DNA of 64,000 nt from Chryseobacterium sp. YIM B08800 (GCF_026163565.1 NZ_JAPDKN010000022.1:62001-126000), one strand, 5' to 3'. Shown: positions 53,071-62,067, numbered from the stretch's first letter. The notes: generated by a model not told the origin, from the letters alone. Program-made: numbers and translations.

Positions 53071-53108
53071 AATGTAAAAGCCGATTCATGAGAGTCGGCT
53101 TTTACATT
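53071..53108. terminator. Intrinsic terminator with a 14-base stem
   Basis: AATGTAAAAGCCGA pairs perfectly with TCGGCTTTTACATT around a ten-base loop, immediately after the stop codon of the preceding gene. Works in both directions by sequence. Confidence 0.9.
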
Positions 53109-53194
53109 TATAACCAGTAATTATTTTAGTGATTGAAAATTATAAATTTAATTTGATGTAAAGTTTTAATATTTTTGCTTTTAAACAATAAATA

Positions 53195-55180
53195 ATGGAC
53201 GATTCTTTTGCAATAAAGGATGCTTTGACAATAGCAAGCCCTTTTATAAAAAGTGTTGTAGACACTTTTGTAACTCCTAAACTTGAAAAATTTAGAAATA
53301 GATTAAATGATGAAAAAAATATAAATGCATTGCCTGTAGAATCAAATTTTACAGAGTATTTTCATAGGACATATAAAAGATTGATGGTAGTAAATACTTT
53401 GGTTTTTAATAACTCACAAAGATTTTTAGATGATATTTATGTTCCTTTGACTATCGAGTGTAAAAGTGAAAGAAAAATAAGGTTAAAAATAAAAGGTTTT
53501 CCTGAAAAACTCTCAAATGATTATTCTAATATTCTGATAACAGATACTGCGGGTATGGGCAAATCAACTTTAATGAAAACAATTTTTATTGATTGCATTA
53601 ATCGCCAGCTGGGTATTCCTATATTCATTGAATTGAGACGCTTGTCTAAAGATAAAACTTTAATTGATGAAATTATTGAACAATTAAATTCGATTGATAA
53701 AAACTTTGACAAAGAATTACTTTACGAACTATTGGCTGATGGCGAATTTATATTCATATTAGATGGCTATGATGAAATTACGCTTAAAGATAGAGAAGTG
53801 GTTACAACTGATATTCAGGATTTTATTAATAAAGCAAGTAACAATAAATATTTTATCACTTCTAGGCCAGAAAAGGCATTATTAAGTTTTGGCAGTTTTA
53901 GAGAGTTTTACATAAATCCACTAATTAAAAAAGAAGCATATGAACTACTGAGAAAATATGATAAACAAGGTCATATTTCATCGATGCTTATTAAGAAATT
54001 AGAAGAAGAATACTTACAAAATATTGAGGAGTTTTTAGTGAACCCATTATTAGTTTCATTACTTTTTACAGCTTTTGAACATAAGCAGTCAATACCTTTT
54101 AAAAAGCATTTATTTTATCGTCAAGTTTACGATGCGAATTTTGAAAATCATGATTTAACTAAAGGCGATTCTTATATACATAAAAAGTATAGTAATTTGG
54201 AGATAGATGATTTCCATAGAGTATTACGGCATATTGGTTTTTCATGTTTAAAATCTCAAAAAATAGAGTTTACGAAAGATGAAATATTGAAACTTATATC
54301 AGAAAGTAAGGTATTTTGTGTTGGACTTGAGTTTACAGAATCCAACTTTCTTTCAGATATATTAAAAACAGTTCCTTTATTTAGTGAAGATGGAAATTAT
54401 TATAAATGGTCACATAAATCTCTGCAAGAATATTTTGCGGCTCAATTTATTTTTCTTGACGCTAAAAAGAATCAATCTAAAATTATTGATTTAATTTATA
54501 ATCATGCTGACTTAGATAAGTTTATAAATGTTCTTGATTTATATTATGATATGGATTATAAGACATTTAGATACAGGATTGAGTTTAAAATTTTAGAGGA
54601 ATATCATAATCATCTTCAAAATTATTACCAAAATTTTAAAAGTGATTTAAATCTTCAATTAATTCCGCTACGAGCAGAAATGACTTTTTTAAACGAGACT
54701 GTCATTTTTTATTTGGATGAAGATATAGACGAAGATGAAGAGGCACATAATGATAATATGACAGATATGATAACTCGTATTTCCGAACAAAATAATCTTG
54801 ACGATATATTAGTTAGTGAGATAAGAATTTTTAAATTACAGAAATTAAATTTATTTCAATATGTACACCCAAAAAATAAATTATTTTACATATTCGAGAA
54901 TAAAAAAAATCCAATTGTGAAAAAATTTAGTAGTGAAAAATATGATTTTTCTTCTAATTTTCCATTTGAATTTAATGAGGAAATTAAATTTGCTAGGATT
55001 GATTATGTATATAATGATGGTGTTAATAATGAAAAAAATTTTAGAGAAATAAATAGTTTAATTTCAGACTATGTGGATGAAAGTATAATTATAAATCATT
55101 CAGAGGCAATTAAAAGGTTTAATGAAATAAAGAATGAGATAGATAAAGGTAGTGACGAATTTTTATTGGAGGGTCTTTAA
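53195..55180 (+). CDS. NACHT-domain NTPase (bacterial NLR-like, candidate antiphage protein)
   Basis: A 661-residue STAND NTPase. Residues 1-105 form a helical N-terminal region; the NACHT domain follows with Walker A DTAGMGKST (117-125), an IELRRL strand, Walker B FIFILDGYDE (185-194), the TSRP sensor (222-225), the NPLL winged-helix motif (283-286) and WSHKSLQEYFAAQ (405-417). The last 240 residues are AT-rich, charged and without leucine-rich repeats. It is a stand-alone gene between two terminators with no effector domain that I recognise, matching single-gene bacterial NACHT defence proteins. The A+T content is higher than in its neighbours, suggesting acquisition by transfer. Confidence 0.88.
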   Translation: MDDSFAIKDALTIASPFIKSVVDTFVTPKLEKFRNRLNDEKNINALPVESNFTEYFHRTYKRLMVVNTLVFNNSQRFLDDIYVPLTIECKSERKIRLKIKGFPEKLSNDYSNILITDTAGMGKSTLMKTIFIDCINRQLGIPIFIELRRLSKDKTLIDEIIEQLNSIDKNFDKELLYELLADGEFIFILDGYDEITLKDREVVTTDIQDFINKASNNKYFITSRPEKALLSFGSFREFYINPLIKKEAYELLRKYDKQGHISSMLIKKLEEEYLQNIEEFLVNPLLVSLLFTAFEHKQSIPFKKHLFYRQVYDANFENHDLTKGDSYIHKKYSNLEIDDFHRVLRHIGFSCLKSQKIEFTKDEILKLISESKVFCVGLEFTESNFLSDILKTVPLFSEDGNYYKWSHKSLQEYFAAQFIFLDAKKNQSKIIDLIYNHADLDKFINVLDLYYDMDYKTFRYRIEFKILEEYHNHLQNYYQNFKSDLNLQLIPLRAEMTFLNETVIFYLDEDIDEDEEAHNDNMTDMITRISEQNNLDDILVSEIRIFKLQKLNLFQYVHPKNKLFYIFENKKNPIVKKFSSEKYDFSSNFPFEFNEEIKFARIDYVYNDGVNNEKNFREINSLISDYVDESIIINHSEAIKRFNEIKNEIDKGSDEFLLEGL

Positions 55181-55200
55181 AAGAATATAAATTGAATAAA

Positions 55201-55223
55201 AAGCCGCCCCTCTCAGGGCGGTT
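55201..55223. terminator. Hairpin terminator after the NACHT gene
   Basis: AGCCGCCC / GGGCGGTT, loop CTCTCA, between the NACHT stop and the DUF6261 stop; a T-poor tail makes it a moderate terminator. Confidence 0.7.
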
Positions 55224-55231
55224 ATCTATTA

Positions 55232-55972
55232 CTAAGGCCTCTTCGCATCCTCACTTCCCATTCTTCTTGAAAGAACCACATTCGAGAAATAATTCCTTCC
55301 ATTATTGATAATGGTAAGAATATCTTTGTAATAGGTATCTTCTTTCACAGAAGCCATTGCAGCGATATAGTTGGTCATTGTTTTGTAATCTGAAGCCAGT
55401 GTTTTGCGGAGAGCTTTAACATCTGCTACTACTTTTTGAGAAGTTTTAAAAGACCTTTGTGCAAAAAGTTGATTGAATGCTATGTTGGAATCTGAAAGAT
55501 GATTCACAAACTTTTCAATTCCTAAAGTCGTTACAGCATTGCTAAATTCAGGAGACTGTAATCTTCCAATCAGCGAATTGAGCCTATTGGTTTCAGATTC
55601 GTAAGAATCATCTTCTACATCTTTATATTCTGAAAGCAGAAGCTGTAAAAGATTGTAAGCATCGGCTTCAACTTGTGTTTTTGCATTCCTGTAAGGTTTT
55701 AAGGAAGCCCTCAGTGAAAAAATGTCGGAATCTCTCACTTTGTCGAGTTTAGCAATCTGCTCCGATTCTTCACTGGCTCTGATTTGGTTTAGAGCCGAAT
55801 TATAAACAGGAACTTGCATCTGCAAAGCATCGTAAAGTTTTTTAAAATCTAAATCGACACTAATGTCTAAAGTTGTTGTACTGAAATCTTCAAAGAATCT
55901 TACAATCAACTGTCCAAATTCTGCGTTGTGTAAAGCCGCAATATCAAGCGGAATCAATTTAATTTTACTCAT
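55232..55972 (-). CDS. DUF6261-family protein
   Basis: A 246-residue soluble, mostly helical protein of the DUF6261 family, restricted to Bacteroidota and of unknown function. The start IKLIPLDIAALHNAEFGQLI and the internal LRASLKPYRNAKTQVEADAY are typical. It has several long amphipathic helices, so it may bind another protein or form a bundle. Its upstream region carries two 29-base direct repeats. It converges with the NACHT gene, with only a hairpin between them. Confidence 0.88.
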   Translation of the reverse strand: MSKIKLIPLDIAALHNAEFGQLIVRFFEDFSTTTLDISVDLDFKKLYDALQMQVPVYNSALNQIRASEESEQIAKLDKVRDSDIFSLRASLKPYRNAKTQVEADAYNLLQLLLSEYKDVEDDSYESETNRLNSLIGRLQSPEFSNAVTTLGIEKFVNHLSDSNIAFNQLFAQRSFKTSQKVVADVKALRKTLASDYKTMTNYIAAMASVKEDTYYKDILTIINNGRNYFSNVVLSRRMGSEDAKRP

Positions 55973-56080
55973 TTTTGTGTATTATTTAAGTTAATGTTTT
56001 AATTTATTTTTTGATTGGTCACAGAAAAGTCTCATCCTGAAAATTGGCAAGCTTTCCGGTGACCAATTGGCGTGAAATAA

Positions 56081-56150
56081 TTTGGGTTGTTAAAAAACAG
56101 TTGCCGTTTGAACTGCTATTGTTTGGGTTCTTGTAAAACGGTCGCCGTTT
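56081..56150. repeat. Two 29-base direct repeats upstream of DUF6261
   Basis: The segments at 56081-56109 and 56122-56150 agree at 24 of 29 positions; both begin TTTGGGTT and end GCCGTTT, 41 bases apart. They lie about 110 bases upstream of the DUF6261 start and could be protein-binding sites. Confidence 0.6.
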
Positions 56151-56262
56151 ATAGTTGACGAAGGCGCGGAGAAAGAAATGTGGCATTTTTTTTCATCGTA
56201 ATTATTGTTGTGCTAATCAAATATAGGATAATTTTTAATAAGTTAAAAAAAAGAAATTTCTT

Positions 56263-56397
56263 CCGTCACTTCGAGTAGAGTTTTGTAAAAACTTGTATCA
56301 AGAAGTTTTGGATGAGAAGATAAGTTTTGTCCTTTGGCTCACTAAGTTCTCGATACATTTTTCTCCGCTGCGCTACGAAAAATACTCGAACTGACGG
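56263..56397. repeat. Dispersed intergenic element with imperfect terminal inverted repeats
   Basis: The ends CCGTCACTTCGAGTA (56263-56277) and TACTCGAACTGACGG (56383-56397) are inverted copies with one mismatch; inside them TTGTATCAAGAA and TTCTCGATACA also pair. It contains no frame. Such CCGTCA..TCGAGTATTTTTCGTAGCGCAGCGGAG elements are familiar from other Chryseobacterium intergenic regions and are probably small nonautonomous repeats. Confidence 0.65.
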
Positions 56398-56564
56398 GTG
56401 CTCGAAAAGACGGAAAATATTTCTTAATCAGAATAAATTTTAATGATAAAAAAGTAAAAATTAAATTAAATTCTAAAGTCCCAAATATTACCCATTACCA
56501 ATTACTTATTACCCATATCAGATTCTCTCCCTAATTCCGTATATTTGGGAAAAATTTTTACAAA

Positions 56565-57401
56565 ATGATCGAGTGGAAAACCGTAAAGGAATACGAAGAT
56601 ATTACTTATAAAAAATGCAACGGAGTGGCAAGAATTGCCTTCAACAGACCGGAAATCCGTAATGCTTTCAGACCAAAAACAACTTCAGAATTGTATGATG
56701 CTTTTTATGATGCATCAGAAGATCCGTCAATTGGGGTGGTTTTGCTTTCAGGAGAAGGACCAAGTTCGAAAGACGGAGTTTGGGCATTCTGCAGCGGAGG
56801 CGACCAAAAAGCAAGAGGTCAGCAAGGGTATGTAGGGGAAGATGGAAGACACCGTTTGAATATTCTTGAAGTTCAAAGACTAATCCGTTTTATGCCAAAA
56901 GCTGTGATTGCGGTTGTTCCGGGATGGGCAGTTGGTGGCGGTCACTCGCTTCACGTAGTTTGCGATTTGACGCTTGCGAGTAAGGAGCATGCCATTTTCA
57001 AACAAACTGATGCTGATGTAACGAGCTTTGACGGTGGTTACGGTTCTGCTTATCTGGCTAAAATGGTTGGACAGAAAAAAGCACGTGAAATCTTCTTTTT
57101 AGGAAGAAATTATAATGCTCAGGAAGCTTTTGATATGGGAATGGTGAATGCTGTAATTCCTCACGATGAGCTTGAAGATACTGCTTACGAATGGGCGCAG
57201 GAAATTTTAGCTAAATCTCCGACTTCAATCAGAATGCTGAAGTTTGCCATGAACCTTACAGACGACGGAATGGTTGGTCAGCAGGTTTTTGCGGGCGAAG
57301 CAACACGTTTGGCGTACATGACTGAGGAAGCAAAAGAAGGTAGAAATGCTTTCCTTGAAAAAAGAAAACCGGACTTTGGGAAAGACCAGTGGATCTCTTA
57401 A
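56565..57401 (+). CDS. menB: 1,4-dihydroxy-2-naphthoyl-CoA synthase
   Basis: A 278-residue crotonase-fold enzyme that closes the naphthoate ring of menaquinone. Family motifs are GVARIAFNRPEIRNAFRP, GVWAFCSGGDQKARG, VIAVVPGWAVGGGHSLHVVCD, DADVTSFDGGYGSAYLAK and QKKAREIFFLGRNYNAQEA. The conserved GG...H and DG motifs are all present. A TATATTTG -7 element precedes it. It is followed by a terminator-like hairpin and then a pair of PH-domain genes; menA lies 2.3 kb downstream. Confidence 0.97.
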   Translation: MIEWKTVKEYEDITYKKCNGVARIAFNRPEIRNAFRPKTTSELYDAFYDASEDPSIGVVLLSGEGPSSKDGVWAFCSGGDQKARGQQGYVGEDGRHRLNILEVQRLIRFMPKAVIAVVPGWAVGGGHSLHVVCDLTLASKEHAIFKQTDADVTSFDGGYGSAYLAKMVGQKKAREIFFLGRNYNAQEAFDMGMVNAVIPHDELEDTAYEWAQEILAKSPTSIRMLKFAMNLTDDGMVGQQVFAGEATRLAYMTEEAKEGRNAFLEKRKPDFGKDQWIS

Positions 57402-57418
57402 AATATAAATAATAAGTA

Positions 57419-57448
57419 ATAGGTAATGAGTGATTTCATTACCTATTA
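57419..57448 (+). terminator. Hairpin after menB
   Basis: AATAGGTAATGA pairs with TCATTACCTATT around a six-base loop, with a short T-rich tail, 20 bases after the menB stop. Confidence 0.65.
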
Positions 57449-57606
57449 TTTTGTAATTAATTTTTGGTTTTCTAATGCTGATCTACTGCGCTATGCTCAG
57501 ACCTAAACTGAGTTTTAAAATTTAATTTATTCTTTCGGATGATTTTGCAGACAATAAATAATAAGAATCTGCTTTATGTGGAAAATCTGCGAGAGATTTT
57601 TATAAT

Positions 57607-58152
57607 ATGGAACAAAATTTTCAAAACCCACAGATTTTAGATTTCGAAATTCCTGATTTTGAGGATTTAAAATTGACAGCGGTCTCACCAAAATACCTCA
57701 AGATCATTTTATTTAATCTTGCTTTATTCTCTGTTTTTCTAATCGGAGCGGTTGCTATAGCTTTTTATTTTTTTTATTTCAATTTGAGTCTAATTCAGAT
57801 TTGGGCGATTGTCATTGGAATTTTTCTGATGATCGTTTTTCTTTTTCTGAATACTCTGATTGGTTTTAAGTTCAGAAAATACGCAGTGCGTGAAAAAGAT
57901 TTGGTGTACCAATATGGCTGGCTGAAACGAAGTGTGATTATTGTTCCGTTCAACAGAATTCAGCATATCAAAGTAGAGCAGGGCTGGTTTTCTAAAATGT
58001 TGGGCTTGAAATCGGTTTCTGTTTTCACAGCCGGAGTAAGCGGTGGAGATGTTACTGTAAATGGACTTCCTGAAGATATTGCTGAAGGAATTAACTATCA
58101 TATCAGAGGAACAATTTCGAAAGAAAAAATAGAAAATGGAGGAGAAGCGTAA
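57607..58152 (+). CDS. bPH2 (PH-like) membrane protein, YdbS-type
   Basis: A 181-residue protein with two membrane helices near residues 34-55 and 62-80, then a bPH2 domain (FRKYAVREKDLVYQYGWLKRSVIIVPFNRIQHIKVEQGWFSKMLGL) that is the short partner of the YdbT/YdbS pair. Such pairs are required for membrane function or resistance to antimicrobial peptides in Bacillus. It overlaps the next gene by 17 bases. Confidence 0.88.
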   Translation: MEQNFQNPQILDFEIPDFEDLKLTAVSPKYLKIILFNLALFSVFLIGAVAIAFYFFYFNLSLIQIWAIVIGIFLMIVFLFLNTLIGFKFRKYAVREKDLVYQYGWLKRSVIIVPFNRIQHIKVEQGWFSKMLGLKSVSVFTAGVSGGDVTVNGLPEDIAEGINYHIRGTISKEKIENGGEA

Positions 58153-59629
58153 TTCTTTTTTTCAACCTCAAAGACAGTCGAAAACGGGTATCGTATTGCT
58201 TTTTCTGTACAATATCGGAATGGTGATTAAAAACTTATGGGTTTTCGTCATTCTTTTTTTTGTCAGAAAAGATAAAATGGAATCTTGGATTATTGTTCTT
58301 GCAATTATTACCGGACTCTTAATTCTCATTGTTTCTGCGGTTTTACAATATTATCATTTCAAATATTATATTGATGAAGAAAACGAGGAATTCGTCATTC
58401 ATGAAGGAATCATCAATACATCGGTAACTAAAATTAAAAAAGAAAATATTCAGGAGGTCAATATTTCACAGCCTTTTGTTCATCGATTTTTTAATATCTA
58501 TAAACTCGAAATCGATACTCCTGGAAGTTCTGAAAAAGAAGTGAAAATTTCAGCATTAACGAAACAAAATGCTATTGACCTTAAAAAATATCTTTTAACT
58601 GAAACTCAACTCGAAAATACTTTAATAAAGGATGTAGAAAATAACGAAAACCAAGAAGTTGAAAAACTTCGTTCCATTAAAATATCAACGTTCAGTATTT
58701 TAAAATATGGCATTACGGCAAATTATATTCAAAGCTTTTTTGCACTGGTCAGTTTACTGATTTATGGATTTTCTGAGCTGACTAATTTGCTTAAAAAAGT
58801 AGAATTTGATACGCCATTAGATTACGATACTCTAGAATCGCGGTTTTTGGCATTTTCCATTCCTGTTATTCTTGGGATTGTTGTGATTGTCATTATTGTA
58901 GGAATTCTGATTAATACGGTTCGTACATTGATTAAATTTTTCAACTTTAAAATCAGCGAAAATAATCAGAGTTTTTCTTTTGAGTACGGATTGTTCAACA
59001 CCCGAAATTCAATTGTCAACAAATCAAAAGTTCAGGTGATTACCGAAACGCAAAACTGGATTCAGAAGAAAATGAAAATTTCTTTTGTGAAATTTCTTCA
59101 GATTGGAAAAAATGAAGAAGATGAAAAGAAAGTTGCGGCCGTTCCCGGAATTAATAATGCTGAAAAATCAAAACTGATTTCAACAATTTGGAATGAAAAT
59201 CCGGTTTTTGAAAATGAGTTAAAACCAAATTTCAGATTAATTATCGTCCACACTTTTCAATGGATTGTTCTGCCTTTGCTTCTCGTTTTCTTTATTGAAA
59301 AAGAGTTATTCATAAATTATTGGTTTTTAGCAGTTATCTATGTTGTTCTAGCGGAATTGTTTATTCTGATCTCTTTTAGAAATTTAAAATTGTTTTACAG
59401 CAAAAGATTCATAAGATTAAAATCAGGAATTTGGGACATCGATAACCGAACTTTTGAGGTAGAAAAGCTTCAAACTGTGAAAATTTCTCAGTATTTTTGG
59501 CAAAGAAAAACAAACTTAGGAAGTATCACTTTTTATACCTCTGCAGGACGCTTCAAAATAGTTGCTTTAAACTTTAAAAAGCTTAAAAAACTGTTGAATT
59601 ACTGCATTTATAAAATAGAAACAAATTAA
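58136..59629 (+). CDS. bPH2 (PH-like) membrane protein, YdbT-type
   Basis: A 497-residue protein carrying three bPH2 units: one near residue 70-150 (EEFVIHEGIINTSVTKIKKENIQEVNI), one near 265-360 (FSFEYGLFNTRNSIVNKSKVQVI) and one near 415-497 (KRFIRLKSGIWDIDNRTFEVEKLQTVKI), each after a pair of membrane helices. The start lies inside the end of the preceding gene (overlap 17 bases), so they form a coupled pair. Role in lipid or envelope stress is inferred from the Bacillus YdbST pair. Confidence 0.88.
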   Translation: MEEKRNSFFQPQRQSKTGIVLLFLYNIGMVIKNLWVFVILFFVRKDKMESWIIVLAIITGLLILIVSAVLQYYHFKYYIDEENEEFVIHEGIINTSVTKIKKENIQEVNISQPFVHRFFNIYKLEIDTPGSSEKEVKISALTKQNAIDLKKYLLTETQLENTLIKDVENNENQEVEKLRSIKISTFSILKYGITANYIQSFFALVSLLIYGFSELTNLLKKVEFDTPLDYDTLESRFLAFSIPVILGIVVIVIIVGILINTVRTLIKFFNFKISENNQSFSFEYGLFNTRNSIVNKSKVQVITETQNWIQKKMKISFVKFLQIGKNEEDEKKVAAVPGINNAEKSKLISTIWNENPVFENELKPNFRLIIVHTFQWIVLPLLLVFFIEKELFINYWFLAVIYVVLAELFILISFRNLKLFYSKRFIRLKSGIWDIDNRTFEVEKLQTVKISQYFWQRKTNLGSITFYTSAGRFKIVALNFKKLKKLLNYCIYKIETN

Positions 59630-59702
59630 TATTAGTAATTAGCAATAAGTAATCAGTAATTTTTAAAATTACCTATTGCCCATTACTCATTACTTATAAA
59701 TT

Positions 59703-60632
59703 ATGACTGATTGGATAAAAGCCGCAAGGTTGAGAACATTACCGCTTTCGTTAAGCGGAATTATCATGGGTTCTTTCATTGCAAAATGGAGACTTAATGA
59801 AGATGGAGGAATTTGGGATTGGAAGATCTTTGCTTTGGCGCTTTTGGTGACTTTGCTGTATCAGGTTTTATCAAATTATGCCAATGATTACGGAGACGGC
59901 GTAAAAGGAACCGATGCCAAAAGAGCGAATGAAGCAGAAGCGAGAGCAGTTGCATCGGGAAAAATTACTGCACAACAGATGAAAAATGCAGTGATTTTGT
60001 TCTCTGTTTTGTCTTTTGTAGCAACAGTTGCGCTTTTATATTTGGCTTTTATTCCTGAATTTATGAATGAATTTTATATTTTCATCGGATTGGGAGTGGC
60101 GAGTATTTTGGCAGCAATTGGTTACACAGTTGGTAAAAAACCTTACGGATATATGGGATTGGGCGATGTTTTCGTATTTATATTCTTTGGTTTGGTTTCG
60201 GTTTGCGGAAGTTATTTTCTATTTACAAAAACTTTTTCTTGGGATATTCTTTTACCGGGAACGGCAATCGGAATGATGAGTATGGCGGTTTTGAATCTGA
60301 ATAATATGCGTGACATTGAAAGTGACAGATTATCAGGAAAAAACAGTTTTGCTTTGAGAATTGGTTTTAGAAATGCAATGATTTACGAAATGGTTTTATT
60401 GCAGCTTCCATTGATTTTGATTCTTGTATTTTTAGGGATTAACAATTTTATTCAGATGCAAAATTATTACGTGTTTATTGTAATGATTTTATTAATCCCC
60501 GTTGCGAAACTGAGAAGAAACATAATGGCTGTGAAAGAACCTAAACAACTTGATCCGTTTTTGAAACAGGTAGGAATTCTTACTTTGATGATGGCGGTTT
60601 TAACGGCTGTAGGTCTTAATTATTTTAGCTAA
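59703..60632 (+). CDS. menA: 1,4-dihydroxy-2-naphthoate polyprenyltransferase
   Basis: A 309-residue UbiA-superfamily membrane enzyme that joins the prenyl tail to 1,4-dihydroxy-2-naphthoate. The two Asp-rich motifs are NDYGDGVKGTD (about 60-70) and NMRDIESDRLSGKNSFA (about 200-216); about eight to nine membrane helices. It follows the PH pair and precedes a small SRPBCC gene by 11 bases, likely an operon. The intergenic 73 bases before it carry words like TAATTAGCAATAAGTAATCAGTAAT. Confidence 0.95.
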   Translation: MTDWIKAARLRTLPLSLSGIIMGSFIAKWRLNEDGGIWDWKIFALALLVTLLYQVLSNYANDYGDGVKGTDAKRANEAEARAVASGKITAQQMKNAVILFSVLSFVATVALLYLAFIPEFMNEFYIFIGLGVASILAAIGYTVGKKPYGYMGLGDVFVFIFFGLVSVCGSYFLFTKTFSWDILLPGTAIGMMSMAVLNLNNMRDIESDRLSGKNSFALRIGFRNAMIYEMVLLQLPLILILVFLGINNFIQMQNYYVFIVMILLIPVAKLRRNIMAVKEPKQLDPFLKQVGILTLMMAVLTAVGLNYFS

Positions 60633-60643
60633 AATTTTCTGTT

Positions 60644-61090
60644 ATGGAATCTAAAATATTCGTTGAAGCTCAAATGTTGATCAGAAAACCTATTCAAGAG
60701 GTTTTTGAAGCATTTATTAATCCCGAAATCACCACGAATTTTTGGTTTACAAAATCAACAGGTAAGCTCGAAGAAGGCAAAACAATTACTTGGGAATGGG
60801 AAATGTACGGTGCAAAATCTGAAGTAAAAGTTCTCCAGATTATTCCAAATCATTTGATAAAAACAGAATGGGGATTGTTTTCCAACAATGTAGATTACGA
60901 GTTCAAGGAAATGGAAAAAGGAACTTTAGTTATAATCAAAAGCTACGGATATTCTGAAAAAGGAGACGAGCTTTTATCTGTAATTAATGACAATACGGGC
61001 GGTTTTACAACCGTTTTGGATGGCTGCAAAGCTTATTTAGAACACGGGATTAATTTGAGATTAATTGAAGATAAATTTCCACAGAAATAA
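60644..61090 (+). CDS. SRPBCC (AHSA1-like) domain protein
   Basis: A 148-residue START-like protein of the activator-of-Hsp90-ATPase-1/SRPBCC group, with IFVEAQMLIRKPIQEVFEAF at the start, FWFTKSTGKLEEGKTITWEW and a final helix GGFTTVLDGCKAYLEHGINL. It binds an unknown hydrophobic ligand in the cytoplasm. It follows menA by 11 bases, which suggests cotranscription; a quinone-related role is an inference from context. Confidence 0.88.
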   Translation: MESKIFVEAQMLIRKPIQEVFEAFINPEITTNFWFTKSTGKLEEGKTITWEWEMYGAKSEVKVLQIIPNHLIKTEWGLFSNNVDYEFKEMEKGTLVIIKSYGYSEKGDELLSVINDNTGGFTTVLDGCKAYLEHGINLRLIEDKFPQK

Positions 61091-61091
61091 A

Positions 61092-61172
61092 CCACAAATT
61101 GCGCAAATATTTTTCACTAATAACACAAGTAAATTTTAGTGAGATTTGTGAAAAATATTTGTGTGATTTGTG
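61092..61172. repeat. Long imperfect inverted repeat
   Basis: The 25-base arms at 61092-61116 and 61148-61172 match as reverse complements at 22 positions (cores CAAATATTTTTCAC and GTGAAAAATATTTG). It lies between the SRPBCC and UPF0173 genes and could form a stem of 25 base pairs in RNA or be a dispersed repeat. Confidence 0.65.
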
Positions 61173-61205
61173 TTTAAAAAATAAATATTCAAAAATAAAT
61201 TAAAA

Positions 61206-61892
61206 ATGAAAATACAATACTTAGGACAAAACTGTTTTTTGTTCACATACAAAGACAAAACGATTCTTTGTGACCCTTTTTACAATTACAAAAAAGCAGA
61301 ATCAGGATTTGATATTTCGTCTCAGAAAATCGATTATATCTTGATCACTCATGCTCACGGAGATCATATTGCAGATGTAGAAGAAGTTTTGCAATATCAT
61401 CCTGAAGCTACAATTATCGGCCAACCGGAAATCTGTGCTTATTTCAAAAATGCTAAGAATACGGACGATGTAAACTTAGGAGGGTCGGCAAAAATCGATG
61501 ATCTTAAAATTTCTATGGTTCCGGCTCATCATACAAGTTCGTTTCCTGACGGAACTTACGGTGGTGTTCCTGTAGGTTATATTTTCAGACTTCCTGAAGG
61601 TAAAAATGTATATTTAGCCGGAGATACAGGGGTAATGGCAGATATGGAGCTTTTCCCAAGATTATTCGGGAATTTAGACTTATCAATCCTTCCAATTGGT
61701 GGTCATTATACGATGTGTGCAAGAAAAGCAGCTTTTGCAGCGTCAGAATTATTGAAAACTCCAAAAGTAATAGGATGTCATTTTGATACTTTCCCTGCAA
61801 TTGAAATTAACCATGATAGTGCGGCGAAGCATTTTGCCGATAAGAATGTTGAATTGGTTTTACCAAAATTGGGAGAAAGTTTCGAGATATAA
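61206..61892 (+). CDS. UPF0173 metal-dependent hydrolase
   Basis: A 228-residue metallo-beta-lactamase-fold hydrolase of the UPF0173 family, with THAHGDHIADVEEVL (HxHxDH), VPAHHTSSFPDGTYGGVPVG, NVYLAGDTGVMADMELF and PIGGHYTM, and the late His in GCHFDTFP. Binds two metal ions; substrate unknown. It ends 71 bases before the 3' end of the SRP RNA gene, which runs on the other strand. Confidence 0.93.
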   Translation: MKIQYLGQNCFLFTYKDKTILCDPFYNYKKAESGFDISSQKIDYILITHAHGDHIADVEEVLQYHPEATIIGQPEICAYFKNAKNTDDVNLGGSAKIDDLKISMVPAHHTSSFPDGTYGGVPVGYIFRLPEGKNVYLAGDTGVMADMELFPRLFGNLDLSILPIGGHYTMCARKAAFAASELLKTPKVIGCHFDTFPAIEINHDSAAKHFADKNVELVLPKLGESFEI

Positions 61893-61900
61893 CAAAAAAA

Positions 61901-61944
61901 TTAAGAGATTAAGTAATTTAAATAAAATCATCTTAATCTCTTAA
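61901..61944. repeat. Perfect 13-base inverted repeat between the hydrolase and SRP RNA
   Basis: TTAAGAGATTAAG (61901-61913) and CTTAATCTCTTAA (61932-61944) pair exactly around 18 bases. It could end transcription of the hydrolase, or of the SRP RNA on the other strand, but lacks a clear T tract. Confidence 0.6.
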
Positions 61945-61962
61945 CTTATAAAAATAAAAAAT

Positions 61963-62055
61963 GGCAAGCTACCTAAATCACACCGCTACAACCGATTACC
62001 TTTGCTGCGTTCCCACCCTGGAGGATTCTCAGGAGCTGGTTGTTTAGGACTTGCC
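61963..62055 (-). ncRNA. ffs: Signal recognition particle RNA (small bacterial type)
   Basis: On the minus strand the sequence opens GGCAAGUCC and closes GGUAGCUUGCC, so both ends pair. Between them lies CCUCCAGGGUGGGAACGCAG followed by CAAAGGUAAUCGG, the conserved apical hairpin with the GGGAACGCAG-type internal loop that binds the Ffh M domain. About 93 bases, the small SRP RNA type without Alu domain. A TATCTTTG -7 element stands directly upstream. Confidence 0.9.
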
Positions 62056-62059
62056 GTTG

Positions 62060-62067
62060 CAAAGATA
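62060..62067 (-). promoter_or_regulatory. -7 promoter element of the SRP RNA gene
   Basis: On the minus strand TATCTTTG matches TAnnTTTG, and the first base of the folded RNA follows about five bases later. This helps to set the 5' end. Confidence 0.6.

Noticed and set aside
61585-61800. A minus-strand frame inside the UPF0173 gene
   Set aside because: It lies wholly within a well-supported coding gene, and its sequence has no family features.
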